Shown here: positions 22,653-24,689 of the stretch, piece by piece | Numbering within the stretch: the first letter of the stretch is position 1 | Layout of the letters: every line of letters starts with the position of its first letter | Position numbers and translations under genes: made by a program | Source: JAGLCY01 sp965363725 | GTDB taxonomy: Bacteria; Krumholzibacteriota; Krumholzibacteriia; LZORAL124-64-63 | DNA: 24,689 nucleotides | Reading direction: 5' to 3' | Assembly: GCA_965363725.1 (NCBI GenBank) | Contig: CBDTUS010000035.1 | Span: 1 to 24,689 of the forward strand | The notes under the pieces: model-generated | Databases searched by the model: none | Told to the model about the DNA's origin: nothing | Seen by the model: the letters and a program-made list of their open reading frames with translations, nothing else

Positions 22653-24302
22653 CTAGAAAGGAAGGATGATGTCCGCGCCTTCGAACACCGAGGCGTCGCG
22701 GATTTCGATGACCTGGGCCTCGGCCCGGTCCAGGGTGCTCGGGAACCAGACCGGATCATTGGGCTCCGTGAGCCAGGGCACCGCGGCAATGACATAATCG
22801 CCGTCCGGCAGACCCATCATGGCAAAGCCTTCCTGCCAGACGTGGTCCTCCGCCCAGGTGGTATCCGCGTCGGCCGGATAGACCAAAAGCCGGTAACCAA
22901 TGACAGGATCACTTTCTCTGGTCACGCTGCCCAGTATCTTGCCTCCGAGTTCCATTACCACATCCCGCCGCGCCACTTCACCCGCCGAGGCCAGGACCAC
23001 GGGCTGGGCCTGGGCGACATCATCCGCCCGATCGAACCATTGGGGCCTCCACTCCGTGGAGCCCATCGACCAATAGTCCGGCGTGATGTGAATCAGGTAT
23101 TCCCCCGGCCATAGGTTCGGGATCGCAATGTGTCGGTCGGTTCTGGCATAGCTGGGGACCTCGGTCACCAGGTTGCTGCCGGTCCCGTCGTAAACCCGGA
23201 CTCTCCCCCCGTGAAGGGGCAACCCCGAATCATCCACCACCAGATGAATCCCGCATTGAACGAACTCGATTCCTGAAATCGTTTCGCCGGGCTGGGGCGA
23301 AAAAACCGTGGCTTCCGCAAAACCCGGTCCCCCGATCCAATGGTCTATCCCTCCCTGGGAAACCATCAGCTTGACGGGATCCGGTAAGAGGAACCCCGCG
23401 GAGAAGGATCCGTCCTCGGCAACCCACATCCTTCTGAGGGTAAGCAACGAGTCTTCGGTCACGAACGACAACTGGGGGTTTTCCTCGAAGCCCAGGGAGA
23501 GCCATGCGCCGGAAACCCTGCCCTCCAGACGGGCCGGTTCCCCGAAAAGGGAGCCGGTGAGCGTCGATACCGAATCCGGGCCGACCACATAGAGCGAGGA
23601 TTCCTCGATGTCGTGTGTGCCTGGCATCCAGAATACTTCCCCGTAGCTGTCATCCGAACAATAGCGGGACCCGCACCCGAAGCCAGCCTGGACCCTGTAT
23701 TCCCCGGGCAGGACCCCGGCAATAGTCACTTCGAGCCGACCGCCGGCAATCTCCCCAAAGCCGGAATCCACCAGGGAATCATCATCCACCCATTCGCCTT
23801 CTTCCCACCTGAAGAGGAACAACCCCCCGTCCTGCCCTTGCAGGTAGTCCGGAAATTCCAAGTCCAGCGTCACGCCGCCCAGGTCGAAATCGATGTTCAG
23901 CAGGGAGTTCGCACCATCGACCTCCAACGTATCGGGAGGGAACTGGCCATAGCTCAAGCCGAGGTGAGAGTATTCATAGCGGCCCCGGTTTAGCCTCAGT
24001 TGAAGGGTGTACCGACCCTGGGGCAGATCGAGCGAATAGAAGCCGGACGCGTCGGGCACGGATTTGAAATCCCCGCTGGTTTGGAAATCGTCATCCAGAT
24101 ACCGGGCGATAACCGTCGCCTCCAACGGCAGACCCCCAGACCGGACCCGGCCTTGCAGAACGCCACTGGGCACACCGGGTTCGCAAAGATCCACTGGATC
24201 GTCACAGCCGACCCAGGCCAGAAGACCCAAAGCGGCCCAAGCCATGAGCATCGCCCCGACCGCCAGCCGACGAATCCGGGAGAGGTGTCCGGCGGCGCTC
24301 AT
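22653..24302 (-). CDS. Membrane-anchored carboxypeptidase-regulatory-like domain protein
   Basis: A 549-residue protein starting at ATG 24302, preferred over the ATG at 24392 because it forms an ATGA overlap with the stop of the upstream gene and opens with an N-terminal hydrophobic segment (LAVGAMLMAWAALGLLAWVGC). The cysteine that ends it could be lipidated, although the lipobox is imperfect. The mature part is several carboxypeptidase-regulatory/prealbumin-like beta-sandwich units: GVLQGRVRSGGLPLEATVIARY ... GFYSLDLPQGRYTLQLR, then VLPGEYRVQAGF, NLWPGEYLIHITP and GLPDGDYVIAAVP. Motifs like FWMPGTHDIEE and WFPSTLDRAEA recur after the units. The role is unknown; a cell-surface structural or binding role is inference. 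Confidence 0.78.
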   Translation of the reverse strand: MSAAGHLSRIRRLAVGAMLMAWAALGLLAWVGCDDPVDLCEPGVPSGVLQGRVRSGGLPLEATVIARYLDDDFQTSGDFKSVPDASGFYSLDLPQGRYTLQLRLNRGRYEYSHLGLSYGQFPPDTLEVDGANSLLNIDFDLGGVTLDLEFPDYLQGQDGGLFLFRWEEGEWVDDDSLVDSGFGEIAGGRLEVTIAGVLPGEYRVQAGFGCGSRYCSDDSYGEVFWMPGTHDIEESSLYVVGPDSVSTLTGSLFGEPARLEGRVSGAWLSLGFEENPQLSFVTEDSLLTLRRMWVAEDGSFSAGFLLPDPVKLMVSQGGIDHWIGGPGFAEATVFSPQPGETISGIEFVQCGIHLVVDDSGLPLHGGRVRVYDGTGSNLVTEVPSYARTDRHIAIPNLWPGEYLIHITPDYWSMGSTEWRPQWFDRADDVAQAQPVVLASAGEVARRDVVMELGGKILGSVTRESDPVIGYRLLVYPADADTTWAEDHVWQEGFAMMGLPDGDYVIAAVPWLTEPNDPVWFPSTLDRAEAQVIEIRDASVFEGADIILPF

Positions 24303-24689
24303 GGCAGCCTCCAGTCGACGTCCGTCACCGGGGCGTGGTTTTCGATGGAGATAGGCAGCGCCTCGGCGAAATCGAAGGTGCCCGGATACCACCAGACCTC
24401 ATCATACGCCACGCGTACCGCCAGGAAATATTCCCCGTTCGCCAGGCCCCGAAACCGGAATCGGCCCTCGTCGAAATCCCGCCACTGGGTCCAGCCCTCA
24501 CACAGCGGTTCACCTGTGGCGTCGTAAAGGCTGTATTCGGCCCAACGCGGACGAGTCCCGTCCGACCTCAACACATTCCCCTCGATGCGGCCGCCTTCCA
24601 CCAGGTCCAGAGTGATCGGGCGGAACTCGCCTTCGGCCAGATCGATGGGAACGGCCCCCTCGAAAGTCTCCGACCCGCCGTACCACTGG
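24299..24689 (-). CDS. Carboxypeptidase-regulatory-like protein (5' end outside window)
   Basis: The C-terminal 129 residues of a protein whose start lies beyond the right edge; the frame is open from 24688 to the TGA at 24299. It shows one full unit (VEGGRIEGNVLRSDGTRP ... FRGLANGEYFLAVRV) and the end of another. Each is followed by the tag motif seen in the next gene: QWYGGSETFEGAVPIDL and WWYPGTFDFAEALPISI. The stop overlaps the start of the next gene as ATGA, so the two are co-translated. Same module family as its neighbour, probably a tandem duplication. Confidence 0.75.
   Translation of the reverse strand, partial: QWYGGSETFEGAVPIDLAEGEFRPITLDLVEGGRIEGNVLRSDGTRPRWAEYSLYDATGEPLCEGWTQWRDFDEGRFRFRGLANGEYFLAVRVAYDEVWWYPGTFDFAEALPISIENHAPVTDVDWRLP

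Noticed and set aside
24303..24392. The longer N-terminus of the carboxypeptidase-regulatory protein, starting at 24392
   Set aside because: The extra 30 residues are Arg-rich and overlap the well-defined end of the upstream gene; the ATGA overlap and hydrophobic N-terminus point to 24302.
1..24689. tRNA, rRNA, CRISPR arrays, transposases or attachment sites
   Set aside because: None was visible on reading both strands; the repeats found are protein-level modules, hairpins or a single 13-nt duplication.

Overview
The window is a GC-rich (roughly 64-65 % by eye) bacterial chromosome segment with short intergenic gaps, no tRNA or rRNA genes, no CRISPR and no mobile element that I can see. Long exported proteins built from Ig-like, LVIVD and carboxypeptidase-regulatory modules, plus a FlgD-like C-terminal domain opening with an ARPNPFNPRTEI-type motif, suggest an uncultured FCB-group lineage such as Krumholzibacteriota, Eisenbacteria or Latescibacterota. 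The hydrogenase and Hdr/Qmo genes suggest anaerobic redox metabolism. The taxonomic placement is inference from style, not proof.

Layout. (1) 1-6388, minus: a giant exported multi-domain protein of at least 2129 residues that runs off the left edge. (2) 6696-7397, plus: a DUF4197-type lipoprotein, followed by an AT-rich intergenic island (7398-7889). (3) 7890-16632, plus: a tightly packed operon of HdrA-like flavoprotein 1, a QmoC-like HdrC/membrane cytochrome fusion, HdrA-like flavoprotein 2, MvhD, the small and large subunits of a group 3c-type [NiFe] hydrogenase, its maturation protease and a GNAT acetyltransferase, closed by a clear intrinsic terminator. (4) 16862-19264, minus: a DinB-like protein, then an ECF sigma factor / zinc-finger anti-sigma / exported protein unit with its own terminator. 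(5) 19455-22036, plus: two exported thioredoxin-fold proteins. (6) 22072-24689, minus: a YdeI/OmdA-like protein and two carboxypeptidase-regulatory-like proteins, the last one cut by the right edge.

Most notable observation: the gene at 19455-21488 carries an in-frame TGA (20859-20861) exactly where the first cysteine of a thioredoxin CxxC motif belongs (W-U-P-V-C). The frame continues for 208 codons through the rest of the redoxin fold and a canonical C-terminal FlgD-like domain. A good stem-loop begins just 3' of the TGA, with a G-initiated 7-nt loop as in bacterial SECIS elements. I read it as an exported selenoprotein with an unusual architecture (LVIVD propeller + ASH/Ig-like + redoxin + FlgD-like sorting domain). 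A Cys-containing thioredoxin-like protein follows 8 nt downstream.

Second: the hydrogenase operon has no HdrB, the heterodisulfide-reducing subunit. It instead contains a QmoC-like membrane subunit and two HdrA paralogues that have divided the usual HdrA iron-sulfur domains between them. This suggests a membrane-bound H2:quinone (possibly electron-bifurcating or confurcating) Mvh-Hdr-Qmo hybrid complex rather than a classical MvhADG-HdrABC.
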